Of a DNA stretch of 64,000 nt, positions 49,310-64,000 are shown piece after piece. The position numbers and the translations under genes were made by a program. The notes below the pieces were generated by a model that saw only the letters and a list, made by a program, of their open reading frames with translations, was not told the origin of the DNA and ran no database searches. Source of the DNA: Salvia splendens (lineage: Eukaryota > Streptophyta > Magnoliopsida > Lamiales > Lamiaceae); assembly GCF_004379255.2 (NCBI RefSeq), contig NC_056042.1:31165928-31229927 (forward strand), given 5' to 3'. Numbering within the stretch: position 1 is the first letter of the stretch; the number at the start of each line of letters is the position of its first letter.

Positions 49310-49488
49310 CTCCCTCCGTCTCACATTAGGAGTCACACTTGTATTTCTGCACTCATTTTGTGAAGCCTCTTTTTTACATTATTCTCTCTCTTAATTTACC
49401 ATTTCTCCATTTTAATTATTTATTATCATTTTCATTAAATGAGTGTAGAAACACAAGTGTGTCTCCTAATGTGGGATGGATGACGATG
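49310..49488. mobile_element. Stowaway MITE with decayed right end
   Basis: The left end CTCCCTCCGTCTCACATTAG follows TA. The inverted partner CTCCTAATGTGGGATGGATG near 49465-49484 has lost the perfect terminus. The central TTTATTATCATTTTCATT filler is shared with other copies. Confidence 0.7.
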
Positions 49489-49688
49489 GGAATAGTTCTT
49501 TTTGGATAAGTTTATATACATATTAGAAAATTTACAAATTGATCCATATGGATAATATTCATACCAAATAACCTTCAGTAGTTGACCTTTTAAGAGTAAT
49601 TTATTATACAAAACGTTGAGCTGAATGTCATAATTATATTTAAAACCCGTTTTTAAAATTTGTGGACTAGCGGTGCTAATTATACTTA

Positions 49689-50120
49689 GAGCGAACTACA
49701 TCAAAAGTCCCTAACGTTTCCATTTGTGACACTGCAGGTCCCTAATAAAAAAATATCGCCAGAAGACTCTAGTGTTAAACATAATCACATATCTTGTTTT
49801 TGTAGCCAATTTTCGGACCAAAATGCTCAAATGGCTTAAAGGGCAATTTAGTCAGATGACCACCAACCTGCACACCTACTCTGTGCACACCTGCAGACTT
49901 ATTTCCTATGATGCACATTTCAAGGGTCAATTTATCTCTCTCTTCAATTCATTTCTCTCAGTTTGAGAGAGTTTTTGTTTTCATTTTCTCGGGTTTTTTA
50001 GTGTGCTTACCTTCATCTTAGAGAGAATTTATTAATAACTAAAACCGCCAGTTCTTATTCTATAGTATTCCCGTAGGTGCAATGACGGACCCGGGTGGGG
50101 ACTTTTTATGTAGTTCACTC
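49689..50120. mobile_element. Tourist-like (PIF/Harbinger) MITE
   Basis: 432 bp with a TTA direct repeat at 49686-49688 and 50121-50123. TIR left is GAGCGAACTACATCAAAAG, right inverted is GAGTGAACTACATAAAAAG. Internal ORFs are not conserved-looking. Confidence 0.75.
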
Positions 50121-50123
50121 TTA

Positions 50124-52764
50124 TATTTTTTCAAGGAATCTCATGTATGCAACTCAATAGTTTATGGATCATTTATGTATTGCACTCAATAATAAAAGAT
50201 TAATAATGTAATAACAAATAATTTTTATATATTTGCAAAATAAAGATTACAAATTCATAATAATAAAAAGTACTAATATGTTTTTCAATATATATCCTAA
50301 CAAGTTGTTGAACTTATACTATAAGTATATTTTCCTCATCGTGATCTTCGTAAATCAAAGCGACTTGGCTTCCTAATATTTGAGCTATGACCTATTAAAA
50401 TATATGGTTAACAATATAAAGTATTGATATCATAGTATATGACAATATTCCAAATTTTGTTTATTTTGTATATTCATAAAAGATTACTTGTCTCCCATCA
50501 TAAGTTTTTAATCAAGCATTAGATTTAGATATTAAAAAAAATCTCAATTGTAAGCCGATTCTTTTCTTCATTTAAAAACTATAAAAAAATCGTGAAGATT
50601 TTTAAATATTAGTAGAAAGTTCACAATTTACTGCCAAACAATTTGATCAAATGTTTGATATGTGTTCATTTGTCAAATCAAAGCAAATTCAAATTTAGGG
50701 TGAACAAATTTATATTTTCAATCTTTTCAGTTTTCACCTCCTTATATTTTTGATAATATATACTCCGTATAACACATACTCCATTATTCTTTCTTTTTAT
50801 AAACAGAAATAAAAATTGATTTTGGATTTCTGCAAAGATGTCGACAGCCCACTAGGTAATTGGTATTGAGTATTGTGGCCCGACAATTTAGACAATTATT
50901 ATTGATATTAATTTTTGGAATATATAACGGCAATTAATATAATCAAAAGTATGACAAATCGTTGTTTTCCGATATCGGATCTTTGTTTTAGCATAGAAAT
51001 CTTGAAATTATTACCAATTTATCTTATCATATTGCAGTATAATAATATCGCCACTTTTTCTGATTTTGGACTTCTCGTGTTGTCAACTCTAAACAAGTTG
51101 AGTGATTCTTCTTTTACGCAGTGTATATGTATAAATAGAATTTGTATTAAATAATTTATTACTGTGTATTTAATACTCCGTATATGACAAAGTACTATGC
51201 AATCATTCGTGCAAACACAAACTGATGAATTCCGAGGTTTCAATTCTTCCAGAAACACATAATTATTTGAAATTCTAAGCAACAAATACACAAAGAGTAC
51301 TTAAGGAACAAACGTGCTTTGAATATAGCTAGATATTCTCAAAAATATTGCAATGTTTATGTAATTTGTGATTTTTGTATGACTATTAAACATTTTAGAG
51401 TTATACAAACCATCGCGTTTTCAAAAAAAAAAGTTATTTACCCATTAATATATGGACTTTAAACATTTTCTAGTATTCTTCCAATATTTTAAAAATATTT
51501 AAATACATGAATTTTTAGTTATTCTAATATCACCCCTAAATTAGGTATTCGCCAAATTAAACGCCGTTGTTTGATAGAAGAACGCATTTTGTCTTTAAAT
51601 CCATAAACTTTAAACATATATCTGGTTTTTTCTCGAACTTTTTAAATTCTAAATAAATGAATTTTTATTATGTGGTTAGGGTTTAGGCTTGTGGTAAACT
51701 TGTGCAATTAATACATCTATCTCACAAGTTTTTGCGAGTGGATTCTATTAATCTGAAAGTATAAAACAAACAAAATTGGAAAAAATATTAAAAAAAATAA
51801 AGTAAGATAACTCTTATTTTATGATTTCTCCATTTTAATTATTTATTATCATTTTCTAAAAATGAGTGCAAAAGCAAGTGTCTTAAGTAACGTGGTATGG
51901 AGAGAGTATGTATAGTTTATATATCTGGATTTTGGAATTGATCTTTTCTGAGATCATTTGATGTTCATCACTATGGTTGAAGAGATCATTTGTTGTTCAA
52001 CACTAAGTTTACAATTAGGGTATAAGTATACAAGAATAAATATTGATTTGAAAACTTCTAACATTTTCTATAATAAAACTCATGTGAAGACAACCAACCA
52101 ACCATGAGACCGAACATTTTTTTCAATATTTAAGTTATGTATAAAAATACGTCGTAGGCATGTATGATGTATTAGTGGACCTTGTGATCAAATAAATTAA
52201 CGTTCTAGAAATACTAATATTTTTGGCATTGCTGCTGCGGTTTTCTTTTGATCAACTGAATTCGACTTCAAATAATTAAGTAGGAGCAACTCTAAGTCAA
52301 TTTTAGGGGATTACGTGATTTAACACTTGATAATCACATGTTCTAAAAAGGTAGCATAAATTAATTGAGCTCTCTTGCACTTTCAACGCCTCAACTTACT
52401 CTATAATTAAATAAAAGTCAAGAAACTGACTTACTATATAGTAAATTGACACTGATCCACATATATATTACAAGAAGTGGCAAAATGTATATACGGCGTT
52501 TTCCACATAAAAATAGACAAATAATAATAATAATAAATTAATAATATAATAATTATAATATTCTTTGGAACTCTAAGGATAAAGAAGGGAGAATATTCTT
52601 TCATAATATGAATGCAAAAATGATTACATATTTATGACATCACAACAGGAGTACATATCTAAGGTTGATCCTCAGAATCCAGAGTTGTGATAAAATTTAA
52701 GGATGACATAACAAAATTAGTGTTGTAATGATAAGTTAACACATCAAAATGACTTCGTTTGATT
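50124..52764. other. Intergenic, AT-rich
   Basis: No gene recognised. A block at 51540-51670 (TTTGATAGAAGAACGCATTT ... TTTTTTCTCGAACTTTTTAA) recurs in the same orientation at about 55980-56125. A right-end Stowaway relic lies at about 51750-51910. Confidence 0.4.
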
Positions 52765-53110
52765 AATTAGGTGATCGGATTGTAAAGACGATACCCTTTT
52801 TGACTTTCACAACTGCCAATTATCAATTTCTCATCAAATTTATCTCTATTTAGAGTAGAGATATGAGAATATGCAATGCTACCGAAAATCTTCAAGTTGT
52901 CGATAATATGGTTTTTCTCAAACTTTAAATGGAGACAGATTCAATGCTTCCTTTGTAGGACATAGGTTCACTATATAGATAGTTATATGAACATCTTCAA
53001 TCCAAAAATATTTGGTAGATTTTAGTCAATCATTATGCTTCTGGCAATTCTTTCATTCGGCTACACCATTTTGTTAGGATTCCTATGAATAATTACTAAT
53101 GAGCTTCTTC
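52765..53110 (-). pseudogene. Degenerate copia integrase fragment
   Basis: On the minus strand a broken frame reads IFGSIAYSHISTLNRDKFDE, equivalent to IFGCIAYAHVSSVERSKLDA in the copia element at 6286. A decayed relative of the AERMN motif region lies about 190-200 bases upstream (near 53060-53090). Many stops and indels. It is diverged from the intact copia, so it is an old insertion of a different copy. Homology may continue weakly to about 53350. Confidence 0.75.
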
Positions 53111-53471
53111 TAGTAATGCAACTTCAATTATAGATTATTGCACAAAAGACTTGGTCATATCAGCCTTTAATATAGTTTCTACAATATTGCATTTTCTAGA
53201 TATTATGGGTGACACTATAATCTATAATTAGAGATAGTTATATCACAGATATGAGACACTCAAACATTTCTAATTCCTCTTCTCATTTTTCTAGACAGGA
53301 GAATTATGGTATTAGATAAAGTGTGGCTAATGTTTTGTGCAATGAACAAACATTAAAAGTTCATCACAAAACATCTATTATTATAAGTAGAACTTTGGTA
53401 GATAGATAGATAGAACGAACTGATAGTCTTTGACATATCGTTCTGTGTTTAGCTCTGTCTTGATGGCATGT

Positions 53472-56538
<3,067 letters not shown>

Positions 56539-59500
56539 TTAGCTGACCGGCTGCTGGAGATTTCCGTGACCATTTGAAGGCGGCCCATATGAAGGGCTGG
56601 CTGCAGCATATCCGTAACCGTTGTAACCTTGCCTCCCGTAATAAGCCCCGTTCCACTGACCATTAGCATCCGTCCTTGACTGCCAAAGAGAACAAAGAAA
56701 GTTTAATCAGATAGTTTCATGGGCCGAGAACGAGGATTGACCAACACATATACAAGCAGGGTTGTCTCTGTGGTATCATTCACTGTAAGAATTGGTTCTA
56801 CATTTCAAAAGCATCAGACCCTCATATGAAAAAAAATGGAATTCTAGATTGCAGCAATAGCATGCCTATTAGTAGAAATAATTTTCAGGTACTGATTAAG
56901 TTCAGTTTTTGCTTATACTTAGTAAACAGTTTTCAGTTACTGATTTGGTTCGACAAACTTACTGTATTTTGTCATTGACAAGATTCCACTCTCTCTCAAG
57001 GAGCAATGCGAAGCGGGAATATACCAGGACTACTCCAATCACACAGCAAGACTTGAAGGTGAAAGACTTACCTGCTTGTTACCCATAGTTCGACCCCATG
57101 AAAGACGAACTGTCTGCCTGCCAATAGTCATCCCATTTAGTCTCACAATAGCATCCTCTGCATTGCTCCTGTCAAAGAGACAATTGAGTGTCATCCCATG
57201 GTTATGCAAACCAAATCTCGAACTTAGACGAAGCAACTTGAATTATCGCAACACTGACCAGACAATCAAAAATTATACTTTCATGCATATAGATAGGACT
57301 AGTAATAAATGGCAATAGATAGGAAATACAACTACCTATTGAATCCACAATCAGTTAAACGAATATTAAGTACACATACATAATTAGTCTTAATAAAAGT
57401 ATAATTCACCAGTACACGCCATCCTTCCATAAATAAGACAAACATATTAAAAAGTCGAAAAAAATAAAACAGATGGAAAAGCCTGTCCAACTTCAGTTTC
57501 AAAATCAAAACTGACATCATCTACAAGTAGCAGATTGGGATAAGCACCTCCATCTAGTAACCAGTAATTGTGCGGACCAATACTTAATTACCAAACCATA
57601 AATCTTTTATTTAACCAAACATATTTTATGCAACTTTTCATCCATTCTTTTGGCAAGGGCGGATATTTTCATACAGTCTACCAGGTTACTACCAAAAGAA
57701 ACATCAGATCTGACCTGTTTGCGTATTGAACAAATCCACATCCCTTTCCAGCTGGTATTTTCACAGAGAGAACCTCTCCAAATGGAGTAAAAGATTGTCT
57801 CAGCTCCTCATCAGTTACATCAGAGTCAAGTCCTCCCACAAATATCTACAAGAAGCATGAGCAATATAATCATGCAATAACTTAGCATTAGTCAAGTGAC
57901 TCCCACAAGAGGTCCAGGACTTACTGTTGTGTTAGATGAGTCGTTCTCAGGCTGACCTTGAGGGACAACACCATTTGCATATCCACCACCACCACCAGAC
58001 AATACGACAGCTGAATCAAGAAAGTGAATAAAAATGTTAGTGGATAAGACTACAAAACTCCTATAGAACATGCGAAAATTTATTCTGCACCAAGAGAGAT
58101 GTCCTGTTCATAGAAATCGATATACCAGTTGAACTAAATTGGGAATCTTCCGCTACAGTAATATACTTGTGGATACCAAATGGACAGTAGATAAATCTAA
58201 CATAAATACGTAAGTCGCACCTTGAGAAGAATATTGCTGTTGTTGTTGTTGTTGTGGTGAAGTCTTTTTAGGGGTTGCAACACCAATTCGCATAGGTCTG
58301 CTAGAAACATAAACACCATTCATTTCATTCATGGCCCTGGTCTTTTCATTTTCATCTCCAAACCTGACAAACCCATAACCTTTTGAACGGCCACTATTTG
58401 CATCAGCCACAACTTTAGCGCCTTTTACAGATGGATATCTACTAGCAAATGTGTCGGTCAACATTGCATCAGTAACATCAGAAGCCAAATCTCCGACGAA
58501 TATTGATAGATCAGAACCAACATCACCACCATTACCACCAGTATTAGGTCGCCTATCACCAGTGCTAAAGGCTGCCCAGTTTAAGCGAAATGGTTGCTCG
58601 GTATTCAGCATGGTGGTCCCATTGAGACTCTGCAGAACTTTCTCTGCTGCTTCATGCGAATTGAACTCAATGAATCCATATCTCTCAGAGTGACCTGTCT
58701 GCTTATTGCGGATTATCTTGACTGAGACAACCTGCATGTTTGATAAAAGAAGTTATTAATATAAAGAGCAAATTAAAATCTTGTACTCAAATACATTTCA
58801 GGAGGATCATGAGAGGAAATGATCATCTTATGGATCGCCATGCATTCACATCGTTAGCTTAGGTCTTCACATAGAGCTATAACGACATCAATCCTCAGGG
58901 AAAGAACTGGGTTACGTCGATGGGTATCAGATAATACCTATCAAGGGACACATCAAATCTACTAAATAAAATTCAAGTTCGATCAGTTTGTGCAAGTAAG
59001 CATTCCGAGAAGGCAACACACCAGTTACCATGTGGATCCATTGTAATATAATGCATTGGTGATTCTTCATTGCAAGTTAAATTCCAACTAATTAGCAGAC
59101 ACCTTTTCAAAACCTTAGTAAGATTAATGGACTAATGTTGTTGAAGCATTAGTATATGTATGTTACATATACTGTCACTCCGTCGGCCAGACAGAACCAA
59201 GTCAAGAAGAGGGGACATTGTAATGCAGGACAACAAAAAATTTTCTATCTTCTATTACATAGTATCTTCTATTTAAGTCAATTTTAATGATTAATTTCAT
59301 AATTAATGGACTAATGTTGTTGAAACACAAGTAAAAAAACCGATTGACATCGGACATGGTCATAAAATACATCTGCAATATTTATTTCCATCAGATATCA
59401 TACGCTAAAAAAACTACAAGTAGTAGTATTAGTCTGTACAACCAAAATCTAAGTCGTAGTCTTAAGTACAAAAGAAAACCACATTCCTCTCTTTCCCCAA

Positions 59501-60227
59501 TAAGGCAATAACTGTTAGCCTGTACAATACACAGTGCACTATGAAGGACCAAAGTTTTTGAAACTTGCGTTCTCAATGAACTCAAAAAAGCCTTCAGTCT
59601 AGCATTGAGTTTTCTTTCAGCTTATTTTAACCTTTTTTTTCTGTTTCTAATTTGTCACAGACACAGTTTTCACGTGAGGCAAGCTAATACAACTGCAAAG
59701 GGTTTCATCTCTCAATTCTCAAACGCAATCAATAAGCTTCGCTAAAGGAATCCAACAAAAACGTACTGTATAATTATATCAACATAACTGCTACTTTAAG
59801 CATACATCAATCACATCCATCGAATAAGTAATACCATTAAAACTTTCATTACCTCTCCAGATTGAGAAAAGCACGACTGGATATAACTTTCGTCCATCCA
59901 CGGCTGGAGATCTCCAATCCAGATCGTTTTATTATCCTCGGCGCCGTTCTGAATCTGATTGCCGTGCTTCTGCCCCTGCGTCGGCTGCGGCTGCTGCTGC
60001 GGGTGGTAGTACGGGACGTAATGTTGATTGTACATCATGTGCTGCTGCATCGCCATAGCCGGATACTGCATCGCCATCCACTGCTGCTGGTACTGCTGCA
60101 TCGCCATCCACTGCTGGTGCTGTTGCATCTGCTGCTGCTGCTGCTGATTGTTGTTCTGGCTCTGGTTCATATCCCCGCCGTTCATATTAGCTCCGCAGCA
60201 AAAATTCACCTCTCCGCTCGAGTTCAA
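56539..60227 (-). CDS. RBP45/47-like RNA-binding protein with three RRMs
   Basis: Six coding exons: 60227-59853, 58731-58221, 58010-57925, 57845-57715, 57168-57072 and 56679-56539. They join in frame to 446 residues. The N-terminus is Gln/Met-rich (QQQQQQMQQHQQWMAMQQYQ), as in RBP45/RBP47/UBP1-type proteins. RRM1 is about 100-178 (TIWIGDL ... ERYGFIEF). RRM2 is about 200-277 (LSIFVGDL ... SKGYGFVRF). RRM3 is about 324-395 (TIFVGGL ... GKGCGFVQY). A second Gln run (about 285-291) and a Gly-rich linker (LSGGGGGYANG) separate RRM2 and RRM3. The tail is Tyr/Gly-rich and ends QQPVS. These proteins bind U-rich/poly(A) RNA in the nucleus and enter stress granules. Intron 1 is 1.1 kb. A GA microsatellite (about 60284-60300) lies in the leader. 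Confidence 0.93.
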
Positions 60228-60824
60228 ATCAACTCCTCCGCAAGAGATTAGGTTACCTTACCTGGTTGAAGAAACCAGGTATTGGAGAGAGAGAGAGAGA
60301 GGGGTTTGCGAAGTAGGCTGGCGAGATAGATAAAAGTGTGTGAGGGATCTAGGGTGGATTGAATTCAGCGTGTGGCATTGTATTTGACGATACGGAATCT
60401 CAGCCGTTGGTGGGGAGTGGTGATGGATGGTAGCCGTTGATTGGGGAGAGCAGCTACGGGTGGGCCCAGCAGATACGCGGTGATGGAGGTGGGACCCGCG
60501 TCGTGGTTTAGATCTAACGGCTGGATTTGATTTGGGGGAGAACAGCTAAGATCGACTGGATCTGAATTGACGGCTGGAAGATGCTGTTTGGATATATCAA
60601 AATCTAGTTTTAGGGTAAAGCTCTACTGGCACACCAGATTTGTGGGATTCCTCGCACATAGAATTTCCTCTTTATCGTAGTATTGCTTATCAATTTATCA
60701 TTAAGAGAAAATACTTGAATTTTAATGCGCTCCTCGCATTCAATAATTCCAAATTTTTTATAATTATAGATAAATGGAGAATCATTATCGAGTCAATGCA
60801 ATTATAATGTTAGATTTCGATATT

Positions 60825-61080
60825 GTGGGATCTAAAGTTTAGTGGTAGGATAGTCTTTAAAAGTCAAAAGAGCCGACATCGTCGAAAAATGACAATTGTA
60901 TCGTTATAACCATTATTAATGAGGGACCTAAAGCTTAGTGGTAGGAAAAGTCGAAAAATGACAATTGTGTCAATATTGAGGGACCTAAAGCTTAGTGGTA
61001 GGAAAATTCGAAATAGAACGTAAAAGTCAAAAGAGCCGACATCGTCGAAAAATGACAATTGTATTGTCATAACCACTTTT
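60825..61080. repeat. Local tandem/segmental duplications
   Basis: CTAAAGCTTAGTGGTAGGA-like units occur three times (about 60830, 60927 and 60984). The block AAAGTCAAAAGAGCCGACAT with the following TCGTCGAAAAATGACAATTG occurs at about 60860 and 61022. Non-coding. Confidence 0.8.
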
Positions 61081-61659
61081 AACGATACTCTTCTTTACGA
61101 ATAAGCATCGTAATATAAAATAAACTACAATAGTAGTAGGAGTAGTATATTTTTTTCCATATATTCACTGTAATAGTAAACTATAGATATTATATTAACA
61201 TATTTACACATTGAATATCATCAAAGTTCATAAAAACTTAGTTTAGGAGTATAACAATTATTTGAATGTTTTCTTAAATGCAAAAATATACAGTAGTATT
61301 ACAAAGTGAACAATCATGACTAATGATTAATTTGAAAATAAATTAATTAGGGTGCAGGTGTTAAAAGCACTATTTTTTATGAACAAATAAAATAAAATGA
61401 TAAGCAGAAGTAACAAGTTTATTTAGCAAAATTTGTATGAAAAGCGTGCTTAATAGAAAATAAAAAAATCTTTGTTAATTTTTATTAATCATGTTAGAAA
61501 ACATGTATGTGAAAATGAAAAATAAAGAGATTTTTGTAATTAAGTGATATAGAAAGTAACAAGTTTATTTTGCACAATCACTGAAGCTAGAGGGCTGAGC
61601 ATTCATATTTTAATTCATTTTTTATTTAAATTAAATCGGAGTTATGATATATAAAAACT

Positions 61660-62850
61660 AGATTTTAATATAAAAACGCAAAACAAAAGCATAAGAAAGT
61701 GCATTTTTAGGTTATTGTTATTGTTTTTAAGGTCATTTTAATAAAGGATAACCTAAAATGACCTAAAAATGACATCAAACCTAGATTTATAACTGACTAA
61801 ACCTGATTATAATAACCTTCCATATTTTTAGTTAATTATTGACAATCAGATCACCTAATTTTAGATCATGATTTGGACTGCATTTCTATATTAAGATATT
61901 TTCCTATCATAATATCCACTAATAAAAACCAATACAGATGTCCATGGATAGATCTAGTTTAATACTAGATTGGGCAAATGCCCCTGCTCATATATAACTA
62001 CATTTATATATGTTTAACTTGCTATATAATTTTTTATATTAATCTTCCACTAATTATCCCTTCTTAAATTTTTAGATTATTTTTATGTATATTTTTGTCC
62101 CTCGTATTAAGAGTTTCTGACTCCGTCCCTGCAGATATCGTTTGTTTTAGGTATTTGCGAAAAATTAAACAGCGCAGAATTTAGTTTGGTCCTTTCTTCT
62201 TTTATCAGTCTTCAAAATAGAACATTAAATTATTTATAAATATGTAATCACCCTAGATATTATCATGTCATATAGATTTATTGACCTTTTTATGGGCAAT
62301 GTAAATATCACACACTCGGCACTACAGATGATAATTTAAGGAAATGGATAGTTACCAACTATACTTTAGAATGTGTATGTCGTAAAATAGTTTTCTATTT
62401 ATAAATTTGTGTATGTACATATAATAAAAACAATATAAACATATGTATGACAACATTGGGCAGCGCTTTTTGAAACAGATTTATATTTAACTTGGCGTTT
62501 ATGCATTTCGATTTTTCAAATCAAAACAACACCAATTTAAGGATTATTGATTTTTATTAGTGGAACATATACAATTATTTTACGGGTTTTGATCTATGAA
62601 AAACCAGATTTAAATACAGAAATGTAGAACAAAATCATACGTATGACATTTTGTAGGTCATTGTTAGTGTATTTTTAGGTCATTTTAATAAGGGATGACC
62701 AAAAATGATCTAAAAATGACATCAAACCAAATTTTATAATATGATCTAAAACTGATTAATAATGACATTCCGTATTTTTTTGTCAATTATTGACCATTAG
62801 ATCATCTAATCTTGAAGCCAAAATTTGGGCTGCATTTCTAAATTTAAACA
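61660..62850. repeat. Pair of diverged direct repeats (~240 bp each)
   Basis: 61660-61895 and 62590-62850 share AGGTCATTTTAATAARGGAT, TAAAAATGACATCAAACC, AATTATTGAC and TTGGRCTGCATTTCTA in the same order. They could be remnants of LTRs or of two insertions of one repeat family. No coding sequence lies between. Confidence 0.6.
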
Positions 62851-63405
62851 CACACTTGTTTGGATCATCTCGCTTTATTTTTATCTCTCTTTTGTAATCA
62901 AGATATATTAGTTACGGCTAACAGATAATATGTATAAAATATCTCTTGAAATCAAGAAGGACTAATTATTAATAAGTCAAGCATTTTGGATTTCAATCAC
63001 ATTAAAATAGTACTACTACCAGTGTAAGTTCATTTAGAAGGTCAAACTCAGGCCACTAAATAATGTATTAAGGTGGTGTTCGATTTTCAAAATAAAATAA
63101 TAGTACCAAAATATAATATAGGATAGAGTTGTGAAATTATTTTAGTCATAGATAGTTAGATATGACTAATTATTCCATGAATATTCATCTAGGATTAAGT
63201 TGTGGGATTGAATCTCATAAACCAAACCCACTGCAAATTTAATCCCGGGATACAATCATGCAAACCGACATTTATAAATTGATGATATGTTACACATTTT
63301 ATATTGTAATGAAGGTTTTCGTAAAATGATAGTACTCCATATATATTGCTTCGTAGAAGCCTGTTGCTAATTTATGACACATTTAAATGGTCGACGGATG
63401 CATTT

Positions 63406-63507
63406 AGAGCTTGATTTAATTATTGTTTTTCTCATGGATTTTGTGTTTTTTTTTCATTAGAGCTTTGATTTAATTATTGTTTTTCTAATGGATTTTGTGT
63501 TTTTTTG
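63406..63507. repeat. Tandem duplication of ~54 bp
   Basis: GATTTAATTATTGTTTTTCT followed by ATGGATTTTGTGTTTTTT occurs twice, starting near 63412 and 63468, with small differences. Confidence 0.75.
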
Positions 63508-63758
63508 GGTTATCAGACCCCTATCGATTGTTTAGTTTAAGCTTTGAGGATATTTTGATGCTTATTGTGGTTTGTTGTTTAGATATATTATATATGTGGT
63601 CTACATTTTGTATATTGTTGTTGTCTTTTGTTATTTGTTAGTTTGTTTATACTATGTTTTATATATTGAATCAACTTTGTTTTTTTTTTCGAGTTCGAGA
63701 TACACTGGCAAGCGAATTAGCCTCCCCCAGCCCCTCGTGGCCGCACGAACTAGCCTCC

Positions 63759-63816
63759 CCAGACGGGTCCAGGCCCGTAAGTTGTCCACCCTCAGACGGG
63801 TCCAGGCCCGTAAGCT
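63759..63816. repeat. Tandem GC-rich repeat
   Basis: CAGACGGGTCCAGGCCCGTA occurs at about 63759 and 63793, following a related CTAGCCTCCCC stretch. The block is much GC-richer than its surroundings and may come from an unidentified transposon. Confidence 0.6.
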
Positions 63817-64000
63817 TGCAAAGCCCCAAGGCAACAAGCCTTGTTTAGGCCCACAGGTATCCTTGCCACCCTCCTCAACCAGAGCTAGGGGGCTTGGATT
63901 GAATCGACTTTGTTATTATATGGATTGTCTTTATCTAAATAGACCATTTATCTATTTTAATAAGGGGTATATATTCGAAAATATTGAGTTTAAAATTTCG

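Larger units (their letters stand above)
60228..64000. other. Intergenic, AT-rich, repeat-bearing right end
   Basis: No gene recognised. 60228-60600 is the RBP45-like leader and promoter. The rest holds a local duplication (60825-61080), a pair of diverged direct repeats (61660-61895 and 62590-62850), and tandem duplications near 63410 and 63759. Confidence 0.5.

Overview
The window is nuclear DNA of a flowering plant. Most genes are interrupted by GT-AG introns with AT-rich sequence between them, and the protein families (CDPK-related kinase, serine carboxypeptidase-like, DUF1645, RBP45-type RNA-binding protein, plant mobile domain) are plant ones. The transposons are typical of a eudicot: Tnt1-like copia, MULEs, PIF/Harbinger, hAT, Stowaway and Tourist MITEs. 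I cannot name the species.

Layout. 1-1306 (-): 5' part of an ARMC6-like gene. 3025-4990 (+): serine carboxypeptidase-like (SCPL) gene A with degraded active-site motifs, followed by a truncated SCPL exon copy at 5390-5680. 6286-10867 (-): almost complete copia retrotransposon. 11309-12455 (-): MULE transposase relic. 13033-14631 (+): SCNM1-like gene whose first coding exon is split by a 643-bp foldback element. 15975-18291: three-level nest of MITE, MULE-like element and MITE. 19499-20248: non-autonomous hAT. 24570-27921 (+): CDPK-related kinase. 28817-30124 (-): ALP1/HARBI1-like domesticated transposase. 31873-39308 (+): ZOP1-like splicing gene whose first intron holds a 4.8-kb MULE. 42793-43933: PIF/Harbinger deletion derivative. 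45165-46097 (-): DUF1645 gene. 46.1-53.4 kb: gene-poor, with MITEs, a possible SINE and a copia integrase relic. 53472-55500 (-): intact SCPL gene B with the same exon sizes as gene A. 56539-60227 (-): RBP45-like three-RRM protein. 60.2-64 kb: AT-rich repeats.

The strongest candidate for something new is the MULE at 31956-36736. Its 9-bp target duplication is perfect and its terminal inverted repeats (TIRs) are about 385 bp. Each TIR holds seven copies of a 21-bp hyphenated palindrome, and three more copies sit at the centre of a 306-bp near-perfect palindrome between two convergent genes: a MULE transposase lacking its catalytic core, and a plant-mobile-domain (PMD/MAIN-like) gene. A smaller foldback element at 13138-13780 carries related micro-palindromes and appears to supply a new start codon to the SCNM1-like gene. 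Three transposon families here show one pattern: terminal and DNA-binding parts are kept while the catalytic centre is lost.

The host genes do not form a pathway. ZOP1-like, SCNM1-like and RBP45-like are all RNA-processing proteins, but nothing visible suggests that this is more than coincidence.
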